DNA of 61,479 bases from Sulfurovum sp. enrichment culture clone C5 (GCA_001493195.1 FAXN01000059.1:1-61479), one strand, 5' to 3'. Positions 44,711 through 57,715 are shown, counted from the stretch's first letter. The notes: generated by a model not told the origin, from the letters alone. Numbers and translations are program-made.

Positions 44711-44755
44711 GATAAGAATCCTTTAAATTACAATATAATGTTATATTACCATAAA

Positions 44756-45973
44756 TTACCAATCAATAGATTGAACTTTACTATTGATGATAAAAAGCTT
44801 ATTTTGATTTGTTTTTGGATTTACAAAACCTGCGTAACTGTTGCCATTTGCTTGTCGTATATACATAACAACTTCTCCATCATCTGAAAATCTAGGAAAT
44901 TGATTTTCGCCGTTTGAAGTAAGGGGTAAGGTGCTAGAGTTTGAAATCATATATATATTAAATGTGTTACTTCCAAACATATTTTTACTTTCCCTAGAAG
45001 AATATACTATTTTATTTCCTCTTGTATCACAGCTATTGTTTTCTCTACCCTTAAACACCACTTGACTTACAGATGGAGAATCTACATATTTTTTAAAAAT
45101 ATTTGGATAACCTAGTCTATTTGAAACAAAAACTATCTCTTTTTCTCCATTTAAATACTGACCACTAACATCAATACCGCCAAAATCAGTTAATCTTTTA
45201 GCAGTTTTTGTTATTTTATCAAATTCATAAACATCTGGTTGTCCTTCTGGAGACATCGTAAGAAGCATTTTAGTACCATTGCTACCAACATCAGAGCAAA
45301 CAAGCATTCCCTCTCCTGATGTGATATAGTTTTTGATACCACTATTTAAATTATATTCATAAATAGTTGGCAAGCTACCACTCATAGATGTATAATAAAA
45401 ACTTGTTTGGCTTTTATTCGCCCATTTTGGAAATAGATTTAGCCCACCAGTAACTATCGCTTTTTTATATGTAAATGTGTAATCACTTAAAACTATTTCG
45501 CTTTTCCCTGATCCTGTATATCTAGACATTAAAACTAAACGATTTATCCAATCCATACTTCCATAACCTAAAAACTTATTTATATCGCTTATAGATTTGT
45601 GTATCAAGAATGGATATTTATCAAAAGAGGAGATATTGTAGTTTTTTTGAAACAATAAAGAACTGTTATCATTATTAAATAAACTAACTACCAAGTTTGC
45701 ACCACTTGAATTTGAAAGATTATATTTTAGTACATATCTATCTGAATTATTAATTTGGTTCATATTTTCATTGACATCAAAATTTCCACTCAGTGTCAAA
45801 TCATCTTTAAAAAGTACAAAGCTTTTTTGTGCCAAAGCAGTGGTTAGTCCATTGCTTGTATTTTCTATTGATATATTAGTTTTAGAGCCAACGTTTTTTT
45901 TGATTGTCAAGCTAACATCGCTCTCGCCTCTCATTATTGTAAGTATAAAAAATAAAATATATATATAACGCAT
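44756..45973 (-). CDS. tolB: TolB periplasmic beta-propeller protein
   Basis: The 405-residue protein has a signal segment (~1-16), an N-terminal domain (~20-150) and a C-terminal propeller with repeats such as FSPDG-like SPEGQPDVYEFD, FVSNRLGYPNIFKKY, and FPRFSDDGEVVMYIRQ. TolB binds Pal and relays to TolA. Order tolQ-tolR-tolA-tolB-pal-cpoB is intact. Confidence 0.93.
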   Translation of the reverse strand: MRYIYILFFILTIMRGESDVSLTIKKNVGSKTNISIENTSNGLTTALAQKSFVLFKDDLTLSGNFDVNENMNQINNSDRYVLKYNLSNSSGANLVVSLFNNDNSSLLFQKNYNISSFDKYPFLIHKSISDINKFLGYGSMDWINRLVLMSRYTGSGKSEIVLSDYTFTYKKAIVTGGLNLFPKWANKSQTSFYYTSMSGSLPTIYEYNLNSGIKNYITSGEGMLVCSDVGSNGTKMLLTMSPEGQPDVYEFDKITKTAKRLTDFGGIDVSGQYLNGEKEIVFVSNRLGYPNIFKKYVDSPSVSQVVFKGRENNSCDTRGNKIVYSSRESKNMFGSNTFNIYMISNSSTLPLTSNGENQFPRFSDDGEVVMYIRQANGNSYAGFVNPKTNQNKLFIINSKVQSIDW

Positions 45974-46801
45974 TTATCTCTCCGCAATAAAATCAACATC
46001 AAACACATAGGCTCTATCGCCTCCATGTGCTCCAAAGCCAACTTTTTGAAGTTGCTTTAAGTATTGTATCAATCCTTTGTTGAACTCTTCATTAGAAGAT
46101 TTGCTTATTACATCAAATTCAAACCTACCACTTGGTTCAATTACAAATTTAATTTTAGCCTTATTGCCTGCAAAGTCACTTTGTGCTGGCCAACCATTGA
46201 GGATAGATTTTACTTTTGATTTGTACCCATTTTCTATTCCACTACTTTTTGTAGATGTGGCTCCACCTATCAAATCTGATGCTTTTTTTGAAACTTGTGT
46301 ATTAGAATTTGATGTTATTTGTTTTTGTGTTGTAGTTTCACTTTTTTTTACAGTTTGCGATGGAACTTTTGCTTCAACATTATCAAACAATGAAGTAGCA
46401 TCTTTTTTTACTTTTGGGGCATTTGTAGCAGTTTTTGTAATTTCCTTGGTTTGTGTTTTTGTGATAAGCTTTTGAGATGGAGTATTGTCTTTGGGTTTTA
46501 CAATCTCTTTTTCTACCTGATTTGGTACTGTTTTTGCTTCTTCTTTTGTTTGTTCTTTTTCTTCCTTATTGACATCTTGCTCTTTTTTTACATAATCTTC
46601 ATTTTTAGTATTTACTTTGGGCGTATTTGAATTAGGTGATGAGTCAACAGATGACATATCTACCTTTATGGCATCGCCTCCATTTGAAAAAGGCTCTGTA
46701 TCTTTTTCATTTTCTACAAAAGCCCATATAGCGATAAAAATCATCAAAATATAAATCAAAATAGCAATCAAACCGCTTTTTATAGTATATGCTCTTCTCA
46801 T
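45974..46801 (-). CDS. TolA/TonB-like energy-coupling protein
   Basis: The 275-residue protein has one N-terminal transmembrane helix (~9-28), a long Lys/Glu/Thr-rich linker (~50-180) and a small C-terminal TonB/TolA-type domain (~190-275, SILNGWPAQSDFAGNKAKIKFVIEPSGRFEFDVI). In the tol cluster it takes the TolA place. TonB is an alternative name. Confidence 0.85.
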   Translation of the reverse strand: MRRAYTIKSGLIAILIYILMIFIAIWAFVENEKDTEPFSNGGDAIKVDMSSVDSSPNSNTPKVNTKNEDYVKKEQDVNKEEKEQTKEEAKTVPNQVEKEIVKPKDNTPSQKLITKTQTKEITKTATNAPKVKKDATSLFDNVEAKVPSQTVKKSETTTQKQITSNSNTQVSKKASDLIGGATSTKSSGIENGYKSKVKSILNGWPAQSDFAGNKAKIKFVIEPSGRFEFDVISKSSNEEFNKGLIQYLKQLQKVGFGAHGGDRAYVFDVDFIAER

Positions 46802-46803
46802 TT

Positions 46804-47184
46804 CTACTCTGTAATTAGTGAAACATTTAAAAATCCAGCTTTTTTTACATCTTTTAAAACATCCATAATATCTTTGTATGCCAAAGATTCATCTGCTCTT
46901 ATGTATATGCTACTGTTTTTATCAATATCTTTGTTTGAAAAATAATCCGAAAAGGAATTCATCTCATAAACATTATCATCTATGTATACTTTTCTTGTTT
47001 TGTCCATTCTTATTGTTACGGAATCTAATTTTTGAGATTTTGTAGTTTTTGAGCCATCTGGTAGTTTTATCTGCTCTTGATAGGTTATAGTAGGGGCTGC
47101 TATCATAAGGACTGCCATGAGAACAAGCATCACATCCATAAGAGGCGTAATGTTTAAATCTGGATCATCGTCCCAATTAAACAT
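46804..47184 (-). CDS. tolR: TolR/ExbD family protein
   Basis: The 126-residue protein has one transmembrane helix (~13-32) containing PLMDVMLVLMAVLMI, whose aspartate is the conserved proton-motive residue. It pairs with TolQ as the stator and overlaps tolQ by one base. Confidence 0.92.
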   Translation of the reverse strand: MFNWDDDPDLNITPLMDVMLVLMAVLMIAAPTITYQEQIKLPDGSKTTKSQKLDSVTIRMDKTRKVYIDDNVYEMNSFSDYFSNKDIDKNSSIYIRADESLAYKDIMDVLKDVKKAGFLNVSLITE

Positions 47185-47756
47185 TAGAGTTCTTCATTAT
47201 GACTTTTTGCCAATATCATCTTTGATTCTGAATTTAAAAGAGAGCTAAGCTCGTAGGCTTTTCTTTTCAATATCAAATGGAATGTATAAGCAAATATTGC
47301 AACTAATATTCCAGCAGCAGTTGCTACGAGTGCTTCTGATATAGCAGGAGCAACGACATTTAACGCGGCACTTGTTTGATCTCCAAGCTTTCCAAAAGTT
47401 TCCAAAATTCCAACAACAGTACCAAAAAGACCAATAAATGGTGCAGTTGACGCAATGATAGATAACAAAGTAAGATTTCTTGTAGAAACTCTTAAAGCAT
47501 CACTAAAAGCTGCTTCTAAAATTGTAGAATTTGGATTTTTAACTTTTTCGAGATAAGAATAAAGAATAGAAAATTGACTTACGCTATTTGAGTTAAATGC
47601 GTACATACTTTTTAGTGATTCGGCTTCTATTTTTATGCGACTATTTAATAATTTAAATCTATCAATAAAAACCCAAAAAGTAATTATAAAATACAAAGAA
47701 AGTACTATCAAAACAAAAATTGTGATAATACTTAGATTGGACAGAAAAGTTGTCAT
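47184..47756 (-). CDS. tolQ: TolQ/ExbB (MotA-type) proton channel
   Basis: The membrane protein of about 190 residues from ATG 47756 (MTTFLSNLSIITIFV) has three transmembrane segments and the MotA/TolQ/ExbB signature (ASTAPFIGLFGTVVGILETF, EALVATAAGILVAI). A longer frame from 47819 would extend into atpC and has an unlikely N-terminus. The gene follows atpC by 7 bp. Confidence 0.9.
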   Translation of the reverse strand: MTTFLSNLSIITIFVLIVLSLYFIITFWVFIDRFKLLNSRIKIEAESLKSMYAFNSNSVSQFSILYSYLEKVKNPNSTILEAAFSDALRVSTRNLTLLSIIASTAPFIGLFGTVVGILETFGKLGDQTSAALNVVAPAISEALVATAAGILVAIFAYTFHLILKRKAYELSSLLNSESKMILAKSHNEEL

Positions 47757-47763
47757 CTGCGAA

Positions 47764-48150
47764 TTATAGCGTTTTCGCCATTTGTTCGACTTTAGCAACA
47801 GCATTTGCAATTGCAACATTCGAAGATTCTGTGCTTTTGAGAAGCTTTTTAGCCTCTTCTAGAGCATTAGCCAACTCATTACCTTCACCAGAAATTGCAA
47901 CAGCACCATCAACTATACAAGTTGTTTTAGTTTCATCAACTTTTACATAGCCAGAATTAATTGCTATTGCTATTTTTTTACTATCTTGTGTTTCTATTTC
48001 TATAACACCAGCATCAAGCAAAGAAACCAATGTAGCGTGCTTAGGAAGCACTCCAAATTCGCCCTCACTGCCTGGCAAGGTAACTTGTTTGACTTCATTG
48101 TCAAATATTACACCATCAGGTGTAACAATTTCAAGTTTTAAAAGTTCCAT
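47764..48150 (-). CDS. atpC: ATP synthase F1 epsilon subunit
   Basis: The 128-residue subunit, in the central stalk, starts LLKLEIVTPDGVIFDNEVKQVTLPGSEGEFGVLPKHA, the N-terminal beta-sandwich signature, followed by a helical C-terminus that can regulate ATPase activity. It is the last gene of the atp operon. Confidence 0.97.
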   Translation of the reverse strand: MELLKLEIVTPDGVIFDNEVKQVTLPGSEGEFGVLPKHATLVSLLDAGVIEIETQDSKKIAIAINSGYVKVDETKTTCIVDGAVAISGEGNELANALEEAKKLLKSTESSNVAIANAVAKVEQMAKTL

Positions 48151-48167
48151 ATTTTTCCTTTAATGGA

Positions 48168-50478
<2,311 letters not shown>

Positions 50479-50488
50479 TTTTTACCTT

Positions 50489-52003
50489 TTACGCTTCAAA
50501 AGATACTTTGAAATCTTCTATCGCTTTTTTAAGTTCACTCTCTGTGTCCGCATCAATTTGTTTGTTTGTTCTAATACTATCAAAAATTGAAGAATATTTA
50601 GATTCTATGAAACTAAGTAATTCACCTTCAAATTTTGTAACTTTAGACGCAGGAATATTATCTAGATAGCCTTTTGCTCCTGCAAATATTGAAACAACTT
50701 GTTTTTCGATAGGAACTGGAGCATATGGTGGTTGCTTAAGAATTTCAACCATTCTTTGACCACGCTCAAGTTGTTGTCTACTATGTTCATCAAGATCACT
50801 AGCAAATTGAGCAAATGCTTGCAACTCTCTATAACTTGCAAGGTCAAGTCTAAGTGTACCAGCAACTTGTTTCGTTGCTTTAATTTGAGCAGCACCACCA
50901 ACACGAGAAACCGAAAGTCCAACATTGATTGCTGGTCTAATACCTGAGTTAAATAGGTCAGTTTCAAGGAATATTTGTCCATCTGTAATAGAAATTACAT
51001 TTGTTGGGATATATGCTGATACATCTCCTGCTTGTGTTTCAATGATAGGAAAAGCTGTTATAGAACCAGCACCAAGCTCATCATTCAATTTTGCTGCTCT
51101 CTCAAGAAGTCTTGAATGTAGATAAAATACATCCCCAGGATAAGCTTCCCTACCTGGAGGACGTCTAAGAATCAAAGACATTTCACGATATGCAACAGCA
51201 TGTTTTGAAAGGTCATCATAGAATATTACAGCGTGTCTACCATTGTCTCTGAAGAATTCAGCCATAGTAACACCAGCATATGGAGCAAGGAACTGCAATG
51301 CTGCTGATTCAGAAGCACCAGCATTTACAACGATTGTATAATCCATAGCACCATGCTCTTCTAGTTTTTTTACTATAGCTGCAACTGTTGATTGTTTTTG
51401 ACCAATGGCTACATAGATACAAACAACATCTTGACCTTTTTGGTTAATGATAGTATCGATTGCTATTGTTGTTTTACCTGTTTGTCTATCACCAATAATA
51501 AGCTCTCTTTGTCCTCTACCAACTGGTACAAGGGCATCAATTGCCTTAATGCCAGTTTGAAGTGGCTCGTGAACTGATTTTCTAGCCATGATTCCTGGTG
51601 CTTTTTCTTCTACAAAACGGCTTTCGCTTGATGCAATTGCACCTTTGCCATCAATTGGCTGACCAAGTGCATTTACAACTCTGCCGATCATTGCATCGCC
51701 AACAGGAACTTTTAAAAGCTCACCTTTTCTTTTAACACTCATGCCTTCTTTAATTCCTGCACTAATTCCTAGTACAACAACACCAACACTCGCTTCTTCA
51801 AGGTTAAGAACCATACCTTCCATGCCGTTTTCAAATTCAACAATTTCACCCGCCATAACATTGTTTAATCCATAAACAGTAGATATACCGTCGGCTATAC
51901 CTACTACCTTTCCGATTTCATTGATATCTAAATCAATTTGAAAATTTTCAATTCTCTCTTTGATAATTGAACTAATTTCATCTGCTTGTAATTTAACTGC
52001 CAC
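50489..52003 (-). CDS. atpA: ATP synthase F1 alpha subunit
   Basis: The 504-residue non-catalytic nucleotide-binding subunit has Walker A GDRQTGKT, the [21 protein letters not shown] region and the [21 protein letters not shown] signature. It sits in the usual order between atpH and atpG. Confidence 0.98.
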   Translation of the reverse strand: MAVKLQADEISSIIKERIENFQIDLDINEIGKVVGIADGISTVYGLNNVMAGEIVEFENGMEGMVLNLEEASVGVVVLGISAGIKEGMSVKRKGELLKVPVGDAMIGRVVNALGQPIDGKGAIASSESRFVEEKAPGIMARKSVHEPLQTGIKAIDALVPVGRGQRELIIGDRQTGKTTIAIDTIINQKGQDVVCIYVAIGQKQSTVAAIVKKLEEHGAMDYTIVVNAGASESAALQFLAPYAGVTMAEFFRDNGRHAVIFYDDLSKHAVAYREMSLILRRPPGREAYPGDVFYLHSRLLERAAKLNDELGAGSITAFPIIETQAGDVSAYIPTNVISITDGQIFLETDLFNSGIRPAINVGLSVSRVGGAAQIKATKQVAGTLRLDLASYRELQAFAQFASDLDEHSRQQLERGQRMVEILKQPPYAPVPIEKQVVSIFAGAKGYLDNIPASKVTKFEGELLSFIESKYSSIFDSIRTNKQIDADTESELKKAIEDFKVSFEA

Positions 52004-52030
52004 TGATACTCCTTTATAAAAATAAATTTA

Positions 52031-52567
52031 CTAAAATGCTAGATTAATAAAATCTATAAGCTGATCTTTAACTCTCTGTTTAGAAAAGTTTACCTCAATA
52101 CCCAAATCATCTACTGAAACTTTAATACCTTCAATATCAGAATTTATCTCTTTTAACGAAATTGTTGAACCTGTATGCTTAGAGAGTGTTTTCTCAAGTT
52201 GGGACATTTCGCTTTTGTCAAGTTTTTTATTGCTATAAACAACACCTTGGTAATTATTTGTCTGATTTTGCAATTTTGAATTAATTATTTTTGATACTGC
52301 TGGTATCAAAGACAATCTTTTATTTTCGCCGAGAAGCTTAATAAAATTTATAACTTTTGAATCAACTTTGCTTCCCAAAGCATCAACAATAGCTTTTATT
52401 TTATTCTCATCACTCAAAAGTGGTGAATTAAGTGTGCATGCTATTGATTTTGAGCTTGCGAAAACGCTTGATAAGTTATTTAAAACTTCTGCAAATTCTG
52501 AAATTAAGGTGTCGTTTTTTGTAGCAAAAATTGCCTTTGCATATTTTTGTGCAATTAAAGTTTCCAT
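52031..52567 (-). CDS. atpH: ATP synthase F1 delta subunit
   Basis: The 178-residue protein joins F1 to the peripheral stalk. The N-terminal IAQKYAKAIFATKN and the C-terminal region DIEGIKVSVDDLGIEVNFSKQRVKDQLIDFI fit OSCP/delta. It overlaps atpF by one base. Confidence 0.94.
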   Translation of the reverse strand: METLIAQKYAKAIFATKNDTLISEFAEVLNNLSSVFASSKSIACTLNSPLLSDENKIKAIVDALGSKVDSKVINFIKLLGENKRLSLIPAVSKIINSKLQNQTNNYQGVVYSNKKLDKSEMSQLEKTLSKHTGSTISLKEINSDIEGIKVSVDDLGIEVNFSKQRVKDQLIDFINLAF

Positions 52568-53124
52568 TATGCAACCACCTTTCTATCTAGGATAGATACG
52601 ATTGATTTGTTGCTAAGTTCAACATCATCTATACCTATATTTTCATTTAATATACTTTGTATTGTATCTTTAACACTTTTTTTAGTTTCAAGATCTTTTT
52701 TCTCTTGCATTTGCTTATCGAGAATTGAAATGTCACTGATATTTGCCTGCATTATTTTTTCACTAAGTAATACTGCTTCATTTTTTGCATCAGATACAAT
52801 AGTTTTTGCTTTTGTTTCACTATCTTTTACCAATGCTTTTGCACTTTTCTCTTCTTTTTTTGCAAGCTCAAGTTTATTTTCTATCTCTTTGAGTTGGTTT
52901 GCAATACCTTCTTGACGACCTACTAAAAAAGCTTTTAACTTGCCAGCTAGTAGATAATAAAGCAAACCTGCAAATATAACAAAGTTTAATACTCTATACC
53001 ATATATCAGTTTCTCGTCCCGTGGTAGCAAAATATTTTGTTGTTTCGCCACCTTCAGAATGACCACTTGCCAAAAGCAATGCTGGTAAAAGTAATAAACT
53101 TAAAAACAGTAATTTATTTTTCAT
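52567..53124 (-). CDS. atpF: ATP synthase Fo b subunit
   Basis: The 185-residue peripheral-stalk subunit has an N-terminal hydrophobic stretch of signal-peptide type (~1-20), a membrane segment (~45-62) and a long charged helix. The extra N-terminal segment before the anchor is notable against E. coli b. The paired atpF' gene upstream gives a b-b' heterodimer. Confidence 0.92.
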   Translation of the reverse strand: MKNKLLFLSLLLLPALLLASGHSEGGETTKYFATTGRETDIWYRVLNFVIFAGLLYYLLAGKLKAFLVGRQEGIANQLKEIENKLELAKKEEKSAKALVKDSETKAKTIVSDAKNEAVLLSEKIMQANISDISILDKQMQEKKDLETKKSVKDTIQSILNENIGIDDVELSNKSIVSILDRKVVA

Positions 53125-53133
53125 CCAGCCTCC

Positions 53134-53556
53134 TTAAATTTTACTCAATTTTGTTTTAATAGCATCTCTAAATTGAGGCACCTGAGCAAGTATTGATTCT
53201 TTTAAAGACTCTTTGTCTTTCTCAAGAGCTTTAGCAAATTTAGCATAATCACTTTCTAGCTCTTTTTGCTTAGCTTCAACTTTACTAGCTGCGACTAATT
53301 TTGCTTCGTCAATAGCTTTTTGTCTAATCAATGTCGCTTCTGCTTTTGCTTCATTGATTACTTGCTGTGCTTTTGCTTGCATCTCATCACTATTACTAGT
53401 TAATTTTTTGCTAGCTTCTAAATCTTTTGCTATTGACTCAGTTCTATTGTCTATAAAAGCAATTAATGGCTTATATAGAATCTGATTCAATAAAAACAAA
53501 AGAGTTATAAATACAACAAAGACAAACAACATTAAAGATGGTTGTATATCAAGCAT
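53134..53556 (-). CDS. atpF': ATP synthase Fo b' subunit
   Basis: The 140-residue subunit from ATG 53556 (MLDIQPSLMLFVFVVFITLLF) has a membrane helix (~7-24) and then a charged coiled coil (EASKKLTSNSDEMQAKAQQVINEAKAEA). GGAGAGGAC precedes this ATG; an earlier frame start at 53592 does not have a good ribosome site. It is the first gene of the atp operon. Genes for Fo a and c are not in this window, as expected for Campylobacterota. Confidence 0.93.
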   Translation of the reverse strand: MLDIQPSLMLFVFVVFITLLFLLNQILYKPLIAFIDNRTESIAKDLEASKKLTSNSDEMQAKAQQVINEAKAEATLIRQKAIDEAKLVAASKVEAKQKELESDYAKFAKALEKDKESLKESILAQVPQFRDAIKTKLSKI

Positions 53557-53590
53557 GTCCTCTCCTCTTTTAATTTCGCAATATCTTACC

Positions 53591-53596
53591 ATTATA
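53591..53596 (-). promoter_or_regulatory. -10 element of the atp operon
   Basis: TATAAT (TCTATAATGG) on the minus strand 34 bp upstream of the atpF' ATG, in the short gap after parB. Confidence 0.55.
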
Positions 53597-53619
53597 GAGG
53601 TAATAAAAAGGTTAAAAGT

Positions 53620-54498
53620 TTATACTTTTTTTATCATATTTATAAACTTTTCAAATTCAACTTCATTTTCAAAAGATATCTCAAGTTTATTTGAGCTAAT
53701 TTTATGAGAAAATGGTAAACGTTCCTTTAGTAGATTTGCATGTTTTTTAATGCTAAATGTTGATAGTGTTTTGGCACTCTTTGGACTATTCTTTTCTTCT
53801 TGATTTTTGTAGTTTTTGATCATCATCTCAGCGTCTCTAACACTTAGTTTTTGCCCTATAATTGTCGAAAGTGCGATGCGTTGCTTATCGTCTGCCAGCC
53901 CTACTAAAATTTTTGCGTGACCTTGCGTTATTCTGCCTTTTACAAGCTCTTCTTGGACTTCTGGCACGAGAGAAAGTAGCCTAAGGGTATTTGTAATTTG
54001 GGATCTACTTTTATGGACAACTGATGAGAGTTCATCGTGGGTAATTTTGTGTACTTCTAGTAGTTCATTATAAGAATTTGCTAACTCGATAGGATTGAGA
54101 TTTTCTCTTTGAATGTTTTCAATGAGAGCCAATTCTCTCATTCTAATACTATCAATCTCTATCTCTACAACTATTGATTTAATTTTTGCTAATTTTGCTA
54201 ATTTGTGGGCTCTAAATCTTCTCTCGCCCGCAACTAGTATATATCCGCCATCTTTTTTTATCACTACTATAGGTTGAAGAAGTCCATGTTTTAAAATAGA
54301 ATCACTAAGTTCTTTTAATGCATCTTCATCAAAATGTTTTCTTGGTTGATATGGATTTGGTGTTATTAGAGAAAGGTCCACCTCCTCTATGTAAGCATTG
54401 TTATTTGCAAGAGTCAGAGAGTCCAACTCAATTAAATTTTTACTGTAAGCCTCCTCTACGTCTTCTAAAATAGCTCCTAAACTTCTACCTAATGCCAT
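53620..54498 (-). CDS. parB: Chromosome-partitioning protein ParB
   Basis: The 292-residue protein has the ParB/Srx CTPase region (LITPNPYQPRKHFDEDALKELSDSI, AGERRFRAHKLA), a helix-turn-helix (THDELSSVVHKSRSQITNTLRLLSL) and a C-terminal dimerisation segment. It binds parS sites and partners with ParA. No clear parS sequence was seen in this window. Confidence 0.96.
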   Translation of the reverse strand: MALGRSLGAILEDVEEAYSKNLIELDSLTLANNNAYIEEVDLSLITPNPYQPRKHFDEDALKELSDSILKHGLLQPIVVIKKDGGYILVAGERRFRAHKLAKLAKIKSIVVEIEIDSIRMRELALIENIQRENLNPIELANSYNELLEVHKITHDELSSVVHKSRSQITNTLRLLSLVPEVQEELVKGRITQGHAKILVGLADDKQRIALSTIIGQKLSVRDAEMMIKNYKNQEEKNSPKSAKTLSTFSIKKHANLLKERLPFSHKISSNKLEISFENEVEFEKFINMIKKV

Positions 54499-54502
54499 AA
54501 GG

Positions 54503-55288
54503 CTAACCTTTCATTATAGCTTTCGCTAATTCTTCATAAGCAACGCTGCCTTTTGAATCTGCTGCATATTCGCGTATCGGCTTTCCAAAACTTGGACTTT
54601 CTGCTATTTTTACATTTCTTGGAACAACTATGCACTCTTTACTTTTTCCAAAGTAAAAAAGGTTATCTTTAAAATGATTATTTAGATCTTCTAAAACTTG
54701 TTTTGACAAATTGTTTTGATTTGAAAACATAGTAGGTAAAAATCCTTTTATTTTTAGCTTCGGATTTATTGTACGTCTTAGCATATTTATGGTACTTAAA
54801 AGTTGTGCTAAACCTTCTAGCGCAAAAAATTCGCATTGGATAGGGATTATAACTGAATCAGAAGCACTAAGTGCATTTATAGTGATAGGTCCAAGTGCTG
54901 GTGGAGAATCTATGATAACATAATCATATTCATCTTTTATCTCATTTAATTTTACTTTTAAGATAAGTTCACGATTTTGTTTTGATGATTCATAGTAATC
55001 TTTATCAAAACTAACTAATCCTATGCTAGATGGTATTAAAGAAAGATTTTGCATATTTGTCTTGATAGTAACTTCGGATATCTTTTTTGAGTCATTTAAA
55101 ATATGTAGTATATTGAATTCAAAATTATTCCTATGCAAGCCCAAGCTTGTAGTCGCATTTGATTGGGGATCCATATCTAAAAGTAAAACTTTTTTATTTT
55201 TTGCTGCTAAAGAAGCTGCGAGATTCACAGCTGTTGTAGTTTTACCTACTCCACCTTTTTGATTGGCTATGCATATTACATTATTCAT
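54503..55288 (-). CDS. parA: Chromosome-partitioning ATPase ParA (Soj)
   Basis: The 261-residue protein has the deviant Walker [30 protein letters not shown] and [13 protein letters not shown]. It drives origin segregation with ParB. It overlaps birA by 4 bp (ATGA). Confidence 0.97.
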   Translation of the reverse strand: MNNVICIANQKGGVGKTTTAVNLAASLAAKNKKVLLLDMDPQSNATTSLGLHRNNFEFNILHILNDSKKISEVTIKTNMQNLSLIPSSIGLVSFDKDYYESSKQNRELILKVKLNEIKDEYDYVIIDSPPALGPITINALSASDSVIIPIQCEFFALEGLAQLLSTINMLRRTINPKLKIKGFLPTMFSNQNNLSKQVLEDLNNHFKDNLFYFGKSKECIVVPRNVKIAESPSFGKPIREYAADSKGSVAYEELAKAIMKG

Positions 55289-55920
55289 CTTAAACTATAT
55301 ACCCTTTCTCCATCAATAACTAGTGAACCATCGTCACACAACACGGCACTTTCTAGGCTTTTTTTACCAAAAAGCGTATGAGCAAAATAATTTTTGTTCT
55401 TAGAAAATTCTATCCTAACATTACTAAGTGTTTGCTTCCAAGTTGGTTTTTTTTCTATAAGTTCTAAAAAACTTTCTAAAATAAAATATGGCGTTTCATC
55501 TATAATCAAACTAGAAAAATCTGTATTATTTGAACCCATATTTACACCCATCCCACATACAAGGTTATCATCCACGATGTTCGTAATAATTCCGCCGATT
55601 TTTTTATCACTTAGATATAGATCATTGGGCCATTTTAACCATACATTTTTATTTAACTTTACTAAAACTTCTTGCATAATTTGACCAAAATAGATAGATG
55701 CTGATTGTATTGGTAGGTCATCTGGGAACATGCCTCTTGGCAAAGATATAGAAGCAAATAAACTTCCTTTGGTAAAAACCCAGCTATTGTCCCTACTACC
55801 AATTCCATCTGTCTGTATGTCTGCAATAACACAAACTGGAGATTTTAGTAATTTACCTTTTATTGCATTTATCAGATATTTTTGTGTTGATGGCAATGTT
55901 TCAAATGAAATAATCTCCAA
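55285..55920 (-). CDS. birA: Biotin-[acetyl-CoA-carboxylase] ligase
   Basis: The 211-residue enzyme attaches biotin to the carboxylase carrier. It has the ligase domain only ([40 protein letters not shown]) without the N-terminal repressor helix-turn-helix. TTG at 55920 overlaps fmt by 20 bp. Confidence 0.95.
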   Translation of the reverse strand: MEIISFETLPSTQKYLINAIKGKLLKSPVCVIADIQTDGIGSRDNSWVFTKGSLFASISLPRGMFPDDLPIQSASIYFGQIMQEVLVKLNKNVWLKWPNDLYLSDKKIGGIITNIVDDNLVCGMGVNMGSNNTDFSSLIIDETPYFILESFLELIEKKPTWKQTLSNVRIEFSKNKNYFAHTLFGKKSLESAVLCDDGSLVIDGERVYSLR

Positions 55921-56812
55921 CTTTAAGTCCCTTCCCTACCAAATACGCTTTTGCGCTCATAGCTTTTTTTGATTCTGGCTGTAGCATATTTATTTTTATT
56001 GTACCAATTTCACATCCAACAACTATACTATCATTTACGATTTCGAGTAATATTCCTTTTTTATTTCTACTTTCAACTTCTAAAAACTCAATGTCTAAAA
56101 GTTTCATTTTACTGTCTAAATATATTCCAGGCCATCCATAAAATGCTCTAAATTTATTGTAAATTTCATTTGCATTATCAAAATCCACTAAGCCATCTTC
56201 TTTTTTTATTTTTTTACAGTGCGAAGAGATGGCTTTTGTTTGTATCAAAGGAAGTAAGTTGTTGAATTCTTTTAACACATTAACAGTAATTAGTGATGCA
56301 TCAATGCTTAACTGCTCCATAAGTTCATTTACTTTCATATCTTGTGGAATTTTAAAATATCTATAGCCAAGAATTGGTCCACTATCAAGTCCTTCTTCCA
56401 TAAGCATAGCCGTAACGCCAGTAAATTTATCGTTATTCAATAAACACTGTTGTACTGGGCTTGCTCCTCTATAAAGTGGCAACAAAGAGGCATGTAGATT
56501 GATGCAAGGGGCAATATCTAAAATAATTTTTGGCAAAAGTTGTCCAAAAGCTGCCACTACTATAAAATCTGGTTTTATAGATGCTATTGTCTCATATACT
56601 CCATCTTCTTTAAGAGTTTGTGGTTGCAAAATTTTTATATTATGTTCAAGTGCCAATGCTTTTACTTCAGGAGGAGTTAACTCCATTTTGCGACCCATCG
56701 GACGATCTGGCTGAGTTACCACAAGAGATATTTCAAAACTGCCATCGTTTATCAGACCTTGAAGTATCACTTTGGCATAATCTGGTGTACCCATGTAAAC
56801 TATTTTTTTCAA
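55901..56812 (-). CDS. fmt: Methionyl-tRNA formyltransferase
   Basis: The 303-residue enzyme formylates initiator Met-tRNA. The opening VYMGTPDYAKVILQGL, the folate-fold motif INLHASLLPLYRGASPVQ and the C-terminal OB-like domain fit Fmt. Start is TTG at 56812. It lies just downstream of the carboxypeptidase gene. Confidence 0.96.
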   Translation of the reverse strand: MKKIVYMGTPDYAKVILQGLINDGSFEISLVVTQPDRPMGRKMELTPPEVKALALEHNIKILQPQTLKEDGVYETIASIKPDFIVVAAFGQLLPKIILDIAPCINLHASLLPLYRGASPVQQCLLNNDKFTGVTAMLMEEGLDSGPILGYRYFKIPQDMKVNELMEQLSIDASLITVNVLKEFNNLLPLIQTKAISSHCKKIKKEDGLVDFDNANEIYNKFRAFYGWPGIYLDSKMKLLDIEFLEVESRNKKGILLEIVNDSIVVGCEIGTIKINMLQPESKKAMSAKAYLVGKGLKVGDYFI

Positions 56813-56833
56813 CTCGTTCTCCCTATTGGACTC

Positions 56834-57715
56834 TTAATGATGGTCTTTAAAAAGTATCTTATCAAAATACTCTTTTGATATCTCCCATCTTTTACCTTTA
56901 TCTGAATGCAAGATGATCAATAGCACATCTCTATTTTGATACTTTGCTCTTGCGATAAGACAAGGTCCAGCTTTTGCAGTATATCCTGTTTTTATCCCTA
57001 TTGCGTATGGATAATACTCTAATAGTTTATTGTGTGTTTCTAGAGTATAGCTATATGATTTATCTATATTTGTTATTGTAGCTTGTCTATAATTAACAAT
57101 TTCATTAAAATGCGGTAACTTAATCGCATATTCACTTAAAAGTGCTAAATCATAAGCAGTAGTTACATTTGTGCCAATATCAAATCCACATGGGTTAGTG
57201 AAGTGTGTATTTTTCATACCCAATTCTTTGGCTTTTTCATTCATTAAATATGCAAATTTTCCTGTACTTCCAGATAAATGTATGGCAATAGCTGTTGATG
57301 CATCATTTGATGAAGAAACCAATGAAGCAACCAATAAATCTTTGAGTAAAAATCTATCCCCTTCTTCTGCCCCAAACTTAAACTGTTCAACACGAGTTGC
57401 TTCATAGGGTATCGTTACTATATCATTTAGCCTATTACTCTCTATGGCAATTACTGCTGTCATCACTTTAGTTAAACTCGCTGGTGGCATTGTTTGGTTT
57501 ATATCTTTCGCATAAAGTATCTCTGAAGAGTTAATATCTTTTAACAAAAAAGCTTTTGCCTTTACTTCTGGAGCGTTATGAACAATTTTATAACTTTTTA
57601 CTTGATATACTGGCTTTGGTTTAATATGATTTAAAACCATAAAAGGAACTATCATGAAAAATAACAATAGTATATAAATAACCCAAATATATTTTATTCT
57701 CTTAATTCTACTCAC
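56834..57715 (-). CDS. D-alanyl-D-alanine carboxypeptidase (S11)
   Basis: The 293-residue protein has an N-terminal membrane segment (~8-28) and the penicillin-binding motifs SLTK (PPASLTKVMT), SSN (SSSNDAS) and KTG (IGIKTGYTAKAG). It trims the terminal D-Ala from cell-wall stem peptides. It is shorter than DacA, without the C-terminal beta-sandwich domain. Confidence 0.93.
   Translation of the reverse strand: MSRIKRIKYIWVIYILLLFFMIVPFMVLNHIKPKPVYQVKSYKIVHNAPEVKAKAFLLKDINSSEILYAKDINQTMPPASLTKVMTAVIAIESNRLNDIVTIPYEATRVEQFKFGAEEGDRFLLKDLLVASLVSSSNDASTAIAIHLSGSTGKFAYLMNEKAKELGMKNTHFTNPCGFDIGTNVTTAYDLALLSEYAIKLPHFNEIVNYRQATITNIDKSYSYTLETHNKLLEYYPYAIGIKTGYTAKAGPCLIARAKYQNRDVLLIILHSDKGKRWEISKEYFDKILFKDHH

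Noticed and set aside
47757-47819. Longer tolQ N-terminus from 47819
   Set aside because: It would run into atpC and add a charged leader not seen in TolQ/ExbB; ATG at 47756 fits the family start.
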